Assembly (NCBI RefSeq): GCF_009870125.1
Contig: NC_046683.1
Span: 18,733,001-18,797,000, forward strand
DNA length: 64,000 bases
Direction of reading: 5' to 3'
From: Drosophila pseudoobscura
Lineage: Eukaryota > Arthropoda > Insecta > Diptera > Drosophilidae
Part shown: one piece after another, positions 50,467 to 63,117 of the stretch
Layout: each line of letters starts with the position of its first letter
Numbering within the stretch: position 1 is the stretch's first letter
Position numbers and translations under genes: made by a program
The notes under the pieces: generated by a model
What the model was told of the DNA's origin: nothing
The model's input: only the letters and a program-made list of their open reading frames with translations
Databases searched by the model: none

Positions 50467-52371
50467 TGAAAAAGTAATTTGATTCTGTGTATAAACGAGG
50501 AGTGGCTAAAAATTCCCGAATATTACGATATAAATGTCCTAAAAACTTCCACTCCACAAAATAAGTCGAGCCAAAAGGGAATTGAAAGATCAGGCGATGC
50601 GACGGTCCAATTCAAAACGGTACACATCGTTGTATGCGTGTGCAGCTGCGGTGTTTAGCTATACGTGTGAGAATATTACAGCTATGTTTTGGACACAAAC
50701 AATAACAACACAGCTATGCGCGTAAAAATAGTTACTTAAGCGGTGCAATACAATCATGAGCGTATGAATAAGGCAGTTGTAATATACATATGTCGGAGCA
50801 TGAAGACCCTGATCGTTCCCTAGATTCTCATCCGCCATTTTTGTTTCACCGCTGTCGCACAGCAAGTCACTTGCGTCGCGTTCTTTTCGTAGTCCAATCT
50901 CGACTGACTCTCAACAACAACACTAGCAACATGCTCATCTGATACGCTCTCTCTCGCTCAGACTGTGCTCTCAGCAACATTGAATATATCGATACAGCTA
51001 TCGTAGTAGCACTAACCATACAGTATATATATATGTAGATGTGCCAGTTCATACAACGAAAGTGTCACACACTTGCGATACCAATACCCCAGAGTGACGT
51101 CATCATGAGAGAGAGAGCGCAGAGAGAACATCTTTGCATGTGTTAGTACACACGCAATACGTTTCGACAAAAATATGTGATTGTATGTTTTTTCAGATTT
51201 TTTGAACTCTCAGGTCTGGTTCTGTTTTGCCACCAGCATGTTTTAGTGTATGGGTGCACATGCATTCTCACGTACTTTGCGTGTGTGTGTTTGGTATTGC
51301 TGGCCGCTAGAACTGAAATTTGAGTTTGGTTCTTGTTTCGGGTCTTTTGATGAACTGACCTACCACCACAAAATAAATGATGAATGGGCAAGGGGTAGGG
51401 GTATGGTACACTACGGCGCGGGAAATGAAATAAAAGCTGTTATTTGCTTGATTAATACCACAAAATATAAAATATTACAATAATATAATTGCACATTTAT
51501 TTCCTTGTTTTAAACAGGTTGATTATAAATTATAAAAATTATGTAAACGCCGTCGGTTCTCGACTTTTTTGTTTATTATAACTAAAACAATGATTTATCT
51601 AAATATACAATATAAGAAAAAATATATATACATATGTATACTAAAATAAATATGCATAAATATATATATTTCTTTCTATAAATAGAGGATATACCAAACA
51701 CAGAGTACACACACAATATGTTTCGACAAAAATGTGTGATTGTATGCTTCTTTCGTTTTCAGAGATCTGATTGTGATGCCACTTTCTGTTTTCGTGTGTG
51801 TGTTCTAGTATTGCGGGGGTGTCGATGATACAAACTATGCGTGCGGTTGATTTCATCTAGAAATTTCTACTAACTTCCACTCCACAAAAGAAGGCGAGCC
51901 AAAAGGAAATGGAAAGATGATGCGTTGCGACGGCCTAATGCAAAACGGTACATATAGATGTATGCGTGTGCAGTTGCGGGCTTTAGCTATACGTGTGAGT
52001 ACATTACAGCTATGTTTTGGACACAAGCAATAACAAAGCTATGCGCGTAAGAGTAGTTACTTAGGCGGTGCAATACAATCATGTGCATATGAATAGGGCA
52101 GTTGTAATATACCAGACCCCCTGAACGGCTGAACGATAAAAACTTTATGATTGCGCAGGTTCTTGCGCAGCTTTCGGTTCTCATCCAGCGTCTGCTGTTG
52201 CTTCCCACTCACCGACTGAACGCAGGCCCATGACCTTTCCGAATGCCTCCTCTTCAAGTGCCCACTCTTGGAAAGTGATCAGTAGCAACTGGAGTGGGAG
52301 GCACTGCAAGAAAGATTGGTGTTAGGCGTTGGGTGGAAGCCTGTGGGGTCGGTTTTTTCGGCCCGTTTTTT

Positions 52372-52730
52372 CTGCGTTTTTAGTTTTCTCGTATCGTCGA
52401 AATTGTGGATGCCACAGATTTTCGCCCTTTGTGGGGGCGGAAGTGGGCGGGGCAAAGTTTTGAAATATTTTTGGAGCAGTGACATATCACAGAAGTCTGG
52501 ATCCAAAACACCGTTGCTCTAGCTCTTATAGTCTTTGAGCATTAGGCGCTGAAGGGGACGGACAGACGGACGGACAGACAGACATGGCTCAATCGACTCG
52601 GCTATTGATGCTGATCAAGAATATATATACTTTATAGGGTCGGAAACGATTCTTTCTGGACGTTACACACTGCCATTTTCACCACAAATCTAATATACTC
52701 CAATACTCATTTTGAGTATCGGGTATAAAA
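52372..52730 (-). mobile_element. DINE-1/INE-1 truncated copy E
   Basis: Duplicate of copy D with one extra GACG-type repeat unit (52558-52584). Confidence 0.9.
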
Positions 52731-52817
52731 AGTAACTGAAAACAAGAGCAAACAAAAAAAAGGGTGTTTAAAAAAGAACATGGTATTACCTTGCAGCAGA
52801 AGAACAGCGGGGCATCG

Positions 52818-53468
52818 CTAGAAATGATCGGTAAAGCTTGAATGAAGGCGGCGGAAGGCTGTGAGGAACCGCGGTTCCCACAGGCCGAGTGCGACCAAAG
52901 CACAGCCGGATAAAGGCGGTGGGAAGGTCGGATAAAGGCTGATGGCTGGCCGGATAAAGCGAAGGTCAGTCCAGATACCCACGGATATCCGGATGCGGCG
53001 AAGAGGCCAAGGGCCCCGAGAGGAGAAGTGACCCGCTCTCGGAGAGAGAGAGACACGCGAGAGGCAAAGGAGACGGCGGGATCGGGCCGGCAGTGATCCG
53101 ACGCATGACCCATCCCACTTGGGCACTGGAGTCATCTTCACTGGGGATGTTTTGGCACTACGAGCGGCAGCCAGAGTCATGGACTTATCGCACTTCTGTC
53201 TGGTCAGACGCTGTTTGGTGCCAGCCTTCTTCATTGGAAGCTGCTGGACTCCGCCTACTCCTTTGGCACGAACGGTGCGATATGGGCAACGGCCGATGAG
53301 GCTGCCGCTGCCAGAGCCGCTCAACTCGTCGGTGCTGCATTCCATTGTCTTGAGGGGGTCCCCCGAAGCTGAACAGCTGAAGTCCTTTGGTTCCTTGCTC
53401 CGTTTGCCATTCTCATTCTTCTCGGACTTCTTTTTTATTGTGGAAATGTTCGATGGCTTGTTCTCAGT
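52818..53468 (-). pseudogene. Unidentified basic exon-like block, copy 3
   Basis: Translation identical to copy 2. The remaining N-terminal codons lie beyond the insertion at 53944-54010, where the minus strand again reads MKPLIRDVKPQLMAANEKKP. Confidence 0.4.
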
Positions 53469-53938
53469 TGGTGAGAAATGAGCCTCGTAGTTTTTAATTC
53501 AATGTTCATGTATATTGCGATTGACCTATTTACACGCTCATGATTGTAGTACACCGCCTAAGTAACTATTCTTACGCGCATAGCTGTGTTGTTGTTTACT
53601 CGGGTCCAGAGCATAGCTGTAATGTTCTCACACGCATGGCCAGACCCGCAGCTGCACACGCACACAGCGATGCGTTCCGTTGTTTTGCATTGAAACCGTC
53701 GCGTCGAGTCTTATCGCGTGATCTTTCAATTCCCTTTTGCTCGACTTCTTTTCGCGAAGTTGATGCAGTAGAAACTTCTAGACGAAGCCGCCCGCACACA
53801 TAGTTTGTACCGCCGCAGAATCGAACCCCCCGCTATTCTTGTAATATAATTGTACTATAACCACCAATATTAAATAATCAATAAATAATAAATAAGCTCA
53901 AGATATAAACGATTATACAGTCCACTAATTCATAACCA
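53469..53938 (+). mobile_element. Solo-LTR-like insertion, 470 bp
   Basis: Begins TGGTGAG and ends ATAACCA, flanked by TCAGT at 53464-53468 and 53939-53943. The paralogous locus at 19670-19674 has one TCAGT and no insert. TG...CA ends, a 5-bp duplication and AATAAATAATAAATAAG near the 3' end suggest a solo LTR. Family L sequences (12195-12440, 18130-18385, 46850-47080 and others) are relatives in the opposite orientation. A 5'-only copy is at 49754-50009. Confidence 0.7.
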
Positions 53939-53943
53939 TCAGT

Positions 53944-54346
53944 TTTCTCCGATGGCTTCTTTTCATTTGCTGCCATTAGTTGCGGCTTGACGTCCCTTAT
54001 TAAAGGCTTCATAGTCTTAAGAATCGTGCTTTCGTCGGTGATACTCGGATCTTTCTCTTATCGGGAGGGTAAGCGCTTTGTTCCGTTGGGCGTCGACGTT
54101 CATCCAGCGAGCGTACTCGTTGCGCAATACACTTATACAGTGACAAGATTAAGCAAGTGCATTAACTAATAAACACAACGGAGAAAAAATCCACGACTTG
54201 CACAAATCCGTATCTCATGCCAGAGATACGGCAGCACCGCACGGAGCGAGGACGAAAGAGGGCGCCATTGTGCACCCGGGTCGAGAACAAAGAACGCGCG
54301 CGCCGGTTGCGCGGGGGTTTTGAAGCATCCCAAACCAATAAAAGAA
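53944..54346 (+). other. Continuation of duplicated unit after LTR-like insertion
   Basis: Matches 19675-20078, including the start of the basic block on the minus strand and the GC-rich CGCGCGCCGGTTGCGCG stretch. Confidence 0.6.
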
Positions 54347-55582
54347 CGAGGGGGAACGTTGTGAGTTGCTGCGGACACCGCAACTCTACAGTTATACCCG
54401 ATACTAAGTCAGTATGGCTCTCCTCCGGCAGACGCCGCTAATATTAAACGACACGACAAAGAGTGCGTGCGAGAGAGACAGAAAATCAGTCTGAGCGTGA
54501 CGTCGGGCGCTGCGTAGCCACTGAAAATTGTTTTTGTCCTTTTCGGCTACAAAAATTATCCGATCTGATCAAAATTCAGCAATCTGATAGATATGATCAT
54601 TATCTATGATTCTGCGTTTTTAGTTTTCTCAAATCTGCAATATTGTGGATGCAACAGATTTTCGTCCTTTGTGGGGGCGGAAGGGGGTGGGGCGAAATTT
54701 TGAGATATACGTTTTATAGTGAGATCTAACAGGAGTGCGGATACTAAATTTGGTTACTCTAGCTTTAATAGTCTCTGAGATTTGTGAATATCCCCAGATT
54801 TGCATCCTTTGCGCGGGCGGAAGGGGGTGGGGCGAAATTCTGAGATATACGTTTTATAGTGACATCTTAAAGGAGTGTGTGTACCAAATTTGGTTACTCT
54901 AGCCTTAATAGTCTCTGAGATTTGTGGTTGCCTCAGATTTTCGTCCTTTGCGGGGGCGGAAGGGGGTGTGGCGAAATTTGGACAGGAAACGGTCAAGGTC
55001 CGATATCACAGGAGTGTGGATACCAAATTTGGTTGCTCTGGCTTTTATAGGTTCTGAGATCCTTGAACTCATATTTTACAATTGGCAAAACCGACCATGA
55101 AACCTGTGTGTTAGAGTGAGACAGAGCGAGAAAGAGTGAAATTGTTTTCGTGATTCTGGCTGTAATAATTATACGATCTGGTTCAGATTTTGCACTCTAG
55201 AAGATATAGTCATCTTCTACGATTCTGCGTTTTTAGTTTTCTCGTATCGTCGAAATTGTGGATGCCACAGATTTTCGCCCTTTGTGGGGGCGGAAGTGGG
55301 CGGGGCAAAGTTTTGAAATATTTTTGGAGCAGTGACATATCACAGAAGTCTGGATCCAAAACATCGTTGCTCTAGCTCTTATAGTCTTTGAGCATTAGGC
55401 GCTGAAGGGGACGGACAGACGGACGGACAGACAGACATGGCTCAATCGACTCGGCTATTGATGCTGATCAAGAATATATATACTTTATGGGGTCGGAAAC
55501 GATTCCTTCTGGACGTTACACACATCCACTTTTACCACAAATCTAATATACCCCAATACTCATTTTGAGTATCGGGTATAAA
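54347..55582 (-). mobile_element. DINE-1/INE-1 full-length copy F
   Basis: Has all landmarks of copy A: 3' hairpin at 54362-54385, several GGGGGCGGAAG blocks, GTCY tract (55408-55435), TATATATAC and the TATACCCGATACTCA terminus. It interrupts a run that is contiguous at 20071-20082 (AATAAAAGAAAAAGGGAAG), so the empty site is known. Confidence 0.92.
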
Positions 55583-55583
55583 A

Positions 55584-57960
55584 AGGGAAGTGTGTGGAAA
55601 GGTATTCCCACACGTAGGGGGCGGTATAGGGTTAAGCGCTAACGGCCGTTATCGGGGGATATCCGGAGGCGGCGAATTCCCGAGGAGAGCTCTTCCGGGG
55701 ACCCAAGACGAGAGAGGAGTGTTGCATGCGAAGATATCGATAGGTGATATCCCATAGAAGCGGTGAGGAGGAAGGAAGTTCGAACATAGTGGCAAGGCCA
55801 AAATTTAAGGGGAAAAGGTTAGCAAGAGTGGCGCCACCTGGTCCTGGAGAGTGAGAGTTCCGCGCGCTCTCCGGAGCCGTTATGAGAGAAGATTTCCGAT
55901 CTCATCCCATAACGGAGTCCCGAAGCCAACTCACCCATACCCCAAAGAAAAGAGAGCCGCCAGCAGCCCGAATCAGGCCATGCCCTTGAACCTAGTTCAA
56001 GGGCGATAGAAGAGAGAGCGATGGGGATCAGCGGCCCGAAAGCATTAAACATAGCAGCTAAGCCAAGAGGGGGTTCAGAGAAAGAAATTCGCGCAACGGA
56101 GGAGCATGCGCGCCGGACATAGTGATCTAGTGATTTTTTTTAGTTTGAAAGAAAAAGTGAGTGGGATGAGGATGGAGTAGTGGCCATCACCCGATAAAAG
56201 ATAAATAAATCTGTGATTCCAGGGGATCGAGATCAGTGAAACACCAGGAACTTTAGAGCTGTCCAGCGGGACGGAAAGTAGACCCAAAAAGCACAAGAGT
56301 GAGTCCGCTCCAAAGGGGGAGTAAAGGAACCCCAAATTTATTATTTTTGTTGGCAAATCCATAGGGAATAGGCCACAGCTCCGCCATCCTGGCTTGGTTT
56401 TACTGGTCTCGAAGGAATTATCCTGGCCACGTTGTGCGGGTCCCTCGCTCATTTGGGGAGAGGAAAAAAGCCTCAATTAACTTATTTACTCCCATTATTT
56501 ATTTTTGTTAGACGTCTCCATTTATATGTATACGTTAATCCCCTAAGTTAAGTCCGCCCATATTATATCATCTATATGTAATTTATTTATATTTATTGTA
56601 TTAATTATTTCTATTTATCTATTTATTTATTAACCGCCCGTAAGATGAGGGGGAATGAATAGGCAGGCTTAGTGTAGCGATGATAACGTGTAAAAGCAGG
56701 AAATTGAAGTGAAAATTATAACGAAGGAAATGAATTGCTAAGCGTTTCATATGGGGGGAAGAGGAGCCACAGCAACGAGAGGATATGGCTGCTGCACATG
56801 GCAGGGAGATCCAGAACGTCGTGATTCGGATCTTAGGTAGGGTGGGTACGTCAGGGGTAAAAACATCGACACCTCGACCTGGTCCACGTCTGTGTTGAAA
56901 GAAGTTACTGTAATGTTGTTTGTCGAGTAGAGTCCGTTTGCAGTTTTTTTTTCGTCGGTTACTTTTGTTGTTTGAATTTGTTCGAGATGTCCAATTAGTT
57001 GGTATATTGTGCGACCTGAGGGCTTGGGAAGTACCCAGCCCTGGAATGACTGGCTAGCCGTCCTTGCCCCGAAGAAAACAAAGGTTCGTAACAGGAGGAC
57101 CCATGGCGAGAGAGCAGCGGGATGACGGGATCGGGCCGGCAGTGGCCCAGCGCATGACCAAATATGGTCATGAGATCACGCCACCAGCCAGGTCCCGTTG
57201 GAAAGCGACAAGGGAATGAAGGAACGCCGATGGAAAAATACGGGCACCGCATGGCGGAAAGTGCCGTTAGCGCCAGGCGGCATCGGCGGCGGATTTGGGC
57301 CACGTGCTAAGAATCGCTAGCCCCAGTCAGTAGAGCCGGCGGTGCTACGCTTGGCGACGCCGTGGGCGGTCCAGGGTGCGACACGCTCATCAAAACACAG
57401 AGGAGAACCAGCACCGGAGTCGGAATAGCGTAAGATAGATTTAAGATACCAATAAAGCATATTGTCATACCAGTACAAAACCCAACCCGTGCCTTCTTAC
57501 TTGTCGTCGGGGTAACATACAAATATTGTTGCAGCGAGCCCACCGACCGAACATATTGTGTGTGTTATACTAACCCATGCAAAACGTTGCGTTTTTAATA
57601 TGAATTTTTTACTGCATAAAATTCAAACGATCAGTGCAAATAAAAACGAGGGGGAACGTTGTGAGTTGCTGCGTACACCGCAACTCTACAGTTATACCCG
57701 ATACTTAGTCAGTATGGCTCTCCTCCGGCAGACGCCGCTACTATTGAACGTCACGACAAAGAATGCGTGCGAGAGAGGCAGATCTGATCTGATCCAGATT
57801 CAGCAATCTGATAGATATGGTCGTTATTGTAGTGGAAAACGGTTAGTAGGACTGATGTTTTCCTCAGAAGTCGACCAGCACGCTATCATTCCGGCTACTG
57901 TCTCGTCGGCAAAAGGGTGGTGTTCTTTTTGATTGTCTATTCTGAGACCTACGATATTTG
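55584..57960 (+). repeat. Unclassified 2.3-kb repeat, copy 2
   Basis: Nearly identical to 20088-22450, including the DINE-1 3' fragment (57645-57835). The two diverge at about 57962/22452, where the first copy meets the CATATCTCCG array. Confidence 0.6.
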
Positions 57961-59744
57961 TTTTTATATTAAAAGAGCGTGCAAGAAACTTAGCGACATG
58001 TACAAGTACAATTCTAGAACCGGAGAGAAACAAAACTTTTGGCCGTTAGACTTCACTTGCACACGGACGCGACACGAACGGATCAAAAGTCGTCCTCAGC
58101 TGTAATGAAGGACCACGCCCACCCTTCCTTGGTCATATTTTGCCATCTTCCTCTATTCTTTATGACCCTTTTTCTTTAGGGCTCGCTACTACAGGGGCTG
58201 GGTATCGGAAATCAAGATCAACGTTTAAGGAGTAAGTTAAGGAGACATTATAAGTAAGTTTATTCATTAACAACTAAAATTTAAATACATTACTAGCACT
58301 TAGTTTACCCTCTCCAAATATTTTCAATTTCCCTTAACTTAACTCCCCTGCGCTTAAACTTGGTTTTTATTTTTATTTTTCGAAACTCAAAGATTGGCCT
58401 TGCTGCGTCAGCAGCTGATCCTCTCTCTCAAACTTAAACGCTCGATTGACGGCTCGACAGACTTACAAAGTAACCGCATTTCTTTTTCGTTTCTCCCCAA
58501 TAGAACAAGTGTGATTTAGCCAATTGTCATCATTGGCAGAACCGATTATTAAAGTGACTTCGCTTTATGGTTTTATTTACTCACTGCTTCTTTTGTTGTG
58601 TTGCGGTCCATCGGCGAAAGCGCTTTCTCGATGCCAGCTGATAAATCTTCTTCAAGAGTTTTTCATTTATTAATTTTTTTGTTTTTTGTTTGTACCTGTG
58701 TGTGTAAACTGGCACTTGCACTCACACTCGCCCTAGAAGAGCACAACGAAATCCCCCTTACCCCTTTGCAGTGGAATTCATAGGTATGGTTTTTTTTCTT
58801 TAGCTTATTATAAATTCATTATTTTACTCATTTGCTCTACTTCCTCTTCCTATTCTTTTCTCCTTTCCCGTCCACTCGCACTCTCTCTCCTTCTGCGTTC
58901 GACCGAAAATTTGAGCCGATCCCGCTAACTCGCTCTGGCTTTTCGGTTTCGGTTCAACCACTGGAGTTCTATGACACTGCGGCACTGAGACGAAGGGCTC
59001 TTCCGTTTACAAAAAAAAGTTTGATCGAAAATTGGTTTTCGTTTTCTTTTGATCTGCTCGCGATACGCGACGTGCTGCTTCCCAACGGCAACTGTCTCTT
59101 TCCTCAGCTAGTTAGGCCAGCCTTGGTCGAATTATTCTCGTCTCTGCTGTGCTCTAGGTTCCCCTTGTTTAGGGTTCCCCTCTGCTGTGCCTTTCCCTTG
59201 CCAGATGGATTTATGTTGAAGCGGTGCTCTTTGCCTTGAGATGTAACTGAGGCTGGGGCGCCAAACCTAAGGGGTAGCAAAAGTTCCGACCGCGGATCTG
59301 CCCCAATTTAGCAGTGGAATTTCTTTGCTGACTGCTTTTCTTTCTCTTTTTCGCAAGCTCGCGCACTTTTCCGAATCTAAGCAAAAAAAACTTTCCTTCA
59401 CTCTTCACACTTCACTTCAAACCGCTAGGTTGATCAACCTACCTACTTCCTGAGCTTCACTAGAAGCTACCAGTTGGCTCAGTGTCCAAGACGAAAAAGA
59501 GCGAATGCTATTCTGCCTCGACACTCGGACCCTACTTTCTCTGTTCGACCCTTCAACTGTCAACTTCCATTACTCTTTCCTCAGATACGATCCTTGACCT
59601 ATAGGTGGCGCGTTTATTTTTCTTTTTCTTCCACCCCCAGTGCTGTTAGGACGCACAGATGTACCTGAATATTGGTCTGCCGAGAAGCTATCCTATTCCC
59701 CGAGTGAATTTCTGCAAAGCTACAGGACACTTTACATTATCTAT
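57961..59744. other. No recognised gene
   Basis: 57985-58105 has a short frame (CKKLSDMYKYNSRTGEKQNF) without known relatives. 58190-59650 is a T/C-rich stretch with LTR-like features (TTGGCGCCCC on the minus strand at about 59255) but no matching second LTR and no coding region. Treated as unassigned. Confidence 0.4.
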
Positions 59745-59858
59745 GATTCTGCGTTGTTAGTTTTCTCGAATCTGCAATATTGTGGATGCAACAGATTTTC
59801 GTCCTTTGTGGGGGCGGAAGGGGGTGGGGCGAAATTCTGAGATATACGTTTTATATGT
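59745..59858 (-). mobile_element. DINE-1/INE-1 internal fragment
   Basis: TTCTGCGTTGTTAGTTTTCT, GATGCAACAGATTTTCGTCC and GGGGGCGGAAGGGGGTGGGG match the interior of copies A and F. Confidence 0.85.
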
Positions 59859-60059
59859 AACGGTTGCGGTTGGACAATACCGATTCAAAATAGGTTATCG
59901 CTATGGTGCTCGGATATCGCATGCAATAACCTGGGGCCAATTATCGCTGCAGGGCATAGTATAGTTGGGGTGGGTGCAAGCAAGCTCGAGGTAGGGAACA
60001 GCTGAGCTGAGCTGCCGTAAGTGCTGTGCAGCGCATCGCAACGGAGCTTTCGAAGCCGA

Positions 60060-60487
60060 GCTTTAAGATCGGTAAGCTCGTATTTAAGCAGTGCAAAAGC
60101 ACCAGAACGTTCTCTTTCGAAAATTTGAATCTGTGCAGCCGGTGGCTATCTCCGCTTCGGTAAAAAAATATATAACTAAATCGACCACGTGTAATCCCAA
60201 AAGAAAAGAAAAGTAAGAAAATAAAACTCAAATAAGTGCCAGAAAGACAAACCGAAAAGAAATAAAACGGAACGGGGAAAGTCCCACACGGAGGGCGCGC
60301 CGCAAAAATCGGGCGAAAATTAATAACCGTGCGCCGAGAAAACTGGCAAGAAACTACCCTTTCGAAAAGTGCATATTTGCCTCGCCTCGCCAGCAAGTGT
60401 TGTTCTTGGTGCAAACCCGTGCGTCCCACAGCTCGGCCAGGAGAACCCAACACTCGTGTCTCCGTGGAAAAGTCCGAAAAAAACCGG
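60060..60487 (+). promoter_or_regulatory. Promoter / 5'-UTR-like segment of unknown gene
   Basis: TATTTAAG (60089) precedes AGAACGTTCT, which fits a heat-shock-element dyad, and then a long A-rich leader typical of fly 5' UTRs (AAATCGACCACGTG, AAGTAAGAAAATAAAACTCA). At 60487 AAAAACCG is followed by GTATGTAAAAG, a good splice donor. No ATG-initiated frame of note. It may be a captured or live first exon; the gene is not identified. Confidence 0.25.
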
Positions 60488-62079
60488 TATGTAAAAGTGC
60501 CCTGTAGGGAAAATGTAGATTTTTTTTCTAAGCCCTCGTGGTTTTGGTTCTGTTTCGCCCATAGGGCCCTGGCACCGAGCGGTAGCCACCCGGCTCTACC
60601 AAAGTTCTGCCCCCACCCACACCAATTTCCCACCCTTGACGGGAGTACTCTTCGGAGTCGACCTTGGCGTGGGGCCTCTTTAACTCTGAGGCACAGTCCT
60701 ACCTCGCTAGGCGTGAATGTGCCAGTTCCCAAAACGAAATTTATTTTTGCGGGTTGGAGACCGAAAGATTTAATCATAAAACAACAGACTACAAAAAAAA
60801 AAAACCTTTTTCATACCCCCATCCCCCCCTATTTACCAATCCCCCTCCGACCTGGGCACACACTAACAGGGTCTCCACAGCTCCACAACGAAAGGCGCCT
60901 TTCAGCGAGGGACCACTGTATGCAAGCCGTAAGTGACCCAATTTGAATTTTCTCCTTTGCGCCTGTCTTCGTTCAAATCTAAAATGCATGCGCAGCGGCC
61001 AGCCGCTGCTGATAAGAGAGCGCAACGCTTGCGTTCCACACGCTCGAAGCTTTTCGGTCTCTTCGGTGCCAATTCTGCTAAGCTTGCATTGCTCGCATTC
61101 CCTGCATTCCTTTAATGCATGGAAACCAAGCCAATAGAGAAGCAATACACTAACCAACATAGAAAAAAAATCTCCTCAACCCAAAAAAAAAAAAAAAATT
61201 AAATAAATTTATAATGTTAAATTAAATTTCGTTTTGGCTCACCATTGCTGAGCGCTGGTATGACCCCTGCTGCTTGTGAATTTTTTTTTTGATTTTTATT
61301 TTTTTTCCTTTATACATACCTAATTTACTTAATTCTAATATCTTATATTATATTCATATATTATCTAATTATACTCCACCATTTATATATACCTATATCT
61401 ATAAAATTTTTTTTTTACGGATTAAGCCTCCTATTTTTTTTCATTCCATTCATTTTTTTTCTTGAGTTGCCTGCTGATTGTAGTGCAAGACTTGTGTTAT
61501 GTTAAGAAGTGAAACTTGGTTTGCTAGTTTTTGATTGAAGCAACATGTCTATGATGAAGTACAACGAAATATATTGAATTGTATTAGCAATGAACATGGA
61601 GTAGACTTATAATTTCCTAGGGACAGGGTGACCTAATGGGGTAGGGTAAGAATTATAGGGATTTCCAGAACCTTCGTACCACTGGAAATCATGGAAGGGT
61701 GGGTATAGAATCGTGTGGGTCGACTTCCATCGCAAGACCTCACGCCCGCGAGAGTTTGGAACACGCCGACGAAAGCCCCTGGTACTTTCGGGTACGCCCT
61801 ATGATTGTGCCATGTAATGTCCGTTATGCTCGGAAGAGGCATAGTGTTGTTTTCGGAGTTCGCTCCCTGTAGAGTCACGGGATTCTAACATTTTAAAGTT
61901 TATGTAGTAGGAGTCGAGACGCGGTCAAACGAACCCCCCCCCCCCCCCCCCCCAAGTTACCGAATGAGCACGGAACCAAAGAATCCCCACCGGCCGTGAC
62001 CTCGACATCCCCTCCAATCCATCCCCTACTCACGTATAGAAATATATCGTGGAAATGTTACATATAGTGAGATCTAACA
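60488..62079. other. No recognised gene
   Basis: Mixed-composition sequence with no convincing coding region. It includes A-runs (60792-60804, 61183-61198) and the C-homopolymer at 61934-61953. Confidence 0.4.
61934..61953. repeat. Poly(C) run of 20
   Basis: Uninterrupted 20 C residues between CAAACGAA and AAGTTACC. Length is uncertain in any assembly. Confidence 0.9.
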
Positions 62080-62753
62080 TGAGTGCGGATACCAAATTTG
62101 GTTACCTTTGCGGGGGCGGAATGGGGTGTGGCGAAATTTGGACACGAAACGGTCAAGGTCCGATATCACAGGAGTGTGGATACCAAATTTGGTTGCTCTG
62201 GCTCTTATAGGTTCTGAGATCCTTGAACTCATATTTTGCAATTAGCAAAACCGACCATGAAACCTGTGTGTTAGAGAGAGACAGAGCGAGAAAGAATGAA
62301 ATTGTTTTCTTGATTCTGGCTATAATAATTATACGATCTGGTTGAAATTTTACATATAGTCATATAGTTTTACATATAGTCATCTTCTACGATTCTGCGT
62401 TCTTAGTTTTATCGTATCTTTAAAAATGTGGATGCCACAGATTTTCGTCCTTTGTGGGGGCGGAAGTGGGCGGGGCGAAGATTTGAGAAATTTTTGGTGC
62501 AGTGACATATCACAGAAGTCTGGATCCAAAACATCGTTGCTCTGGCTCTTATAGTCTTTGAGCAATAGGCGCTGAAGGGGACGGACGGACGGACGGACAG
62601 ACAGACAGGGCTCAATCGACTCGGCTATTTATGCTGATCAAGAATATATATACTTTATGGGATCGGAAACGATTCTTTCTGGACGTTACACACTGCCATT
62701 TTCACCACAAATCTAATATACTTACCCCAATACTCATTTTGAGTATCGGGTAT
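62070..62753 (-). mobile_element. DINE-1/INE-1 copy G, 3' truncated
   Basis: Interior blocks (TTTGCGGGGGCGGAA), CCTGTGTGTTAGAGAGAGAC, GTCY tract (62580-62607), TATATATAC and the TATACCCGATACTCA end. It lacks the 3' hairpin. Confidence 0.9.
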
Positions 62754-62756
62754 AAT

Positions 62757-62890
62757 TAGCATCACCATCGGATCTCTGAAAACGAAAGAAGCATACAAAC
62801 ACACATTTTTGTCGAATCATATTGTGTGTGTATCTGTGTTTGGCTCATGATGACGCGTCAGTACCCGAACGCCAGAGCCGAAGTCTCTGG
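62757..62890 (-). repeat. Dispersed repeat R, inverted partial copy
   Basis: The complement matches 2050-2210: CTTCGGCTCTGGCGTTCGGG, ACTGACGCGTCATCATGAGC and TTTCGACAAAAATGTGTG. Confidence 0.75.
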
Positions 62891-63117
62891 GGTGTTCAAG
62901 CTGGTAACCCTTCGTTTGACGCTTCGTTAGTGGTTATGTGTACATATAATATGGCGAATACCCGACGCTCCGCTGACGACCGCTGCCGCAGAGCAGCCAT
63001 TTTCTTTACTTGTGCGTTCTGTTTATGTATGTATGTAGAAATACCTATGTATCCGTTATGCCTGCGTTGACGTCAGTAAATAAGACGATTGCGCATTTTG
63101 AGTATCGGGTATAAAAA
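62891..63117. other. Repeat-derived spacer with second DINE-1 terminus
   Basis: No gene. It ends with TTTTGAGTATCGGGTATAAA, a DINE-1 5' terminus on the minus strand, directly abutting the DUF4806-like frame. Confidence 0.5.

Larger units (their letters stand above)
50008..53724 (+). repeat. 3.71-kb tandem duplication, unit 2
   Basis: Second unit, four bases longer in the DINE-1 microsatellite. Beyond 53724 the LTR-like insertion continues to its true end, showing that unit 2 keeps the ancestral right flank and unit 1 the ancestral left flank (Tc1 5' half). Confidence 0.93.

Noticed and set aside
49825..50469. 214-codon frame beginning MIVVHRLSNYSYAHS
   Set aside because: It crosses the tandem-duplication junction; only the part after 50012 (Tc1) is real coding sequence.
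58197..59270. LTR retrotransposon with a TTGGCGCC primer-binding site on the minus strand
   Set aside because: The adjoining sequence does not end in CA, no second LTR and no gag-pol remnants were found; left as unassigned.
60329..60946. 205-codon plus-strand frame in the 5'-UTR-like region
   Set aside because: Composition is unlike a protein, it runs through a likely splice donor at 60487, and nothing recognisable is encoded on either strand.
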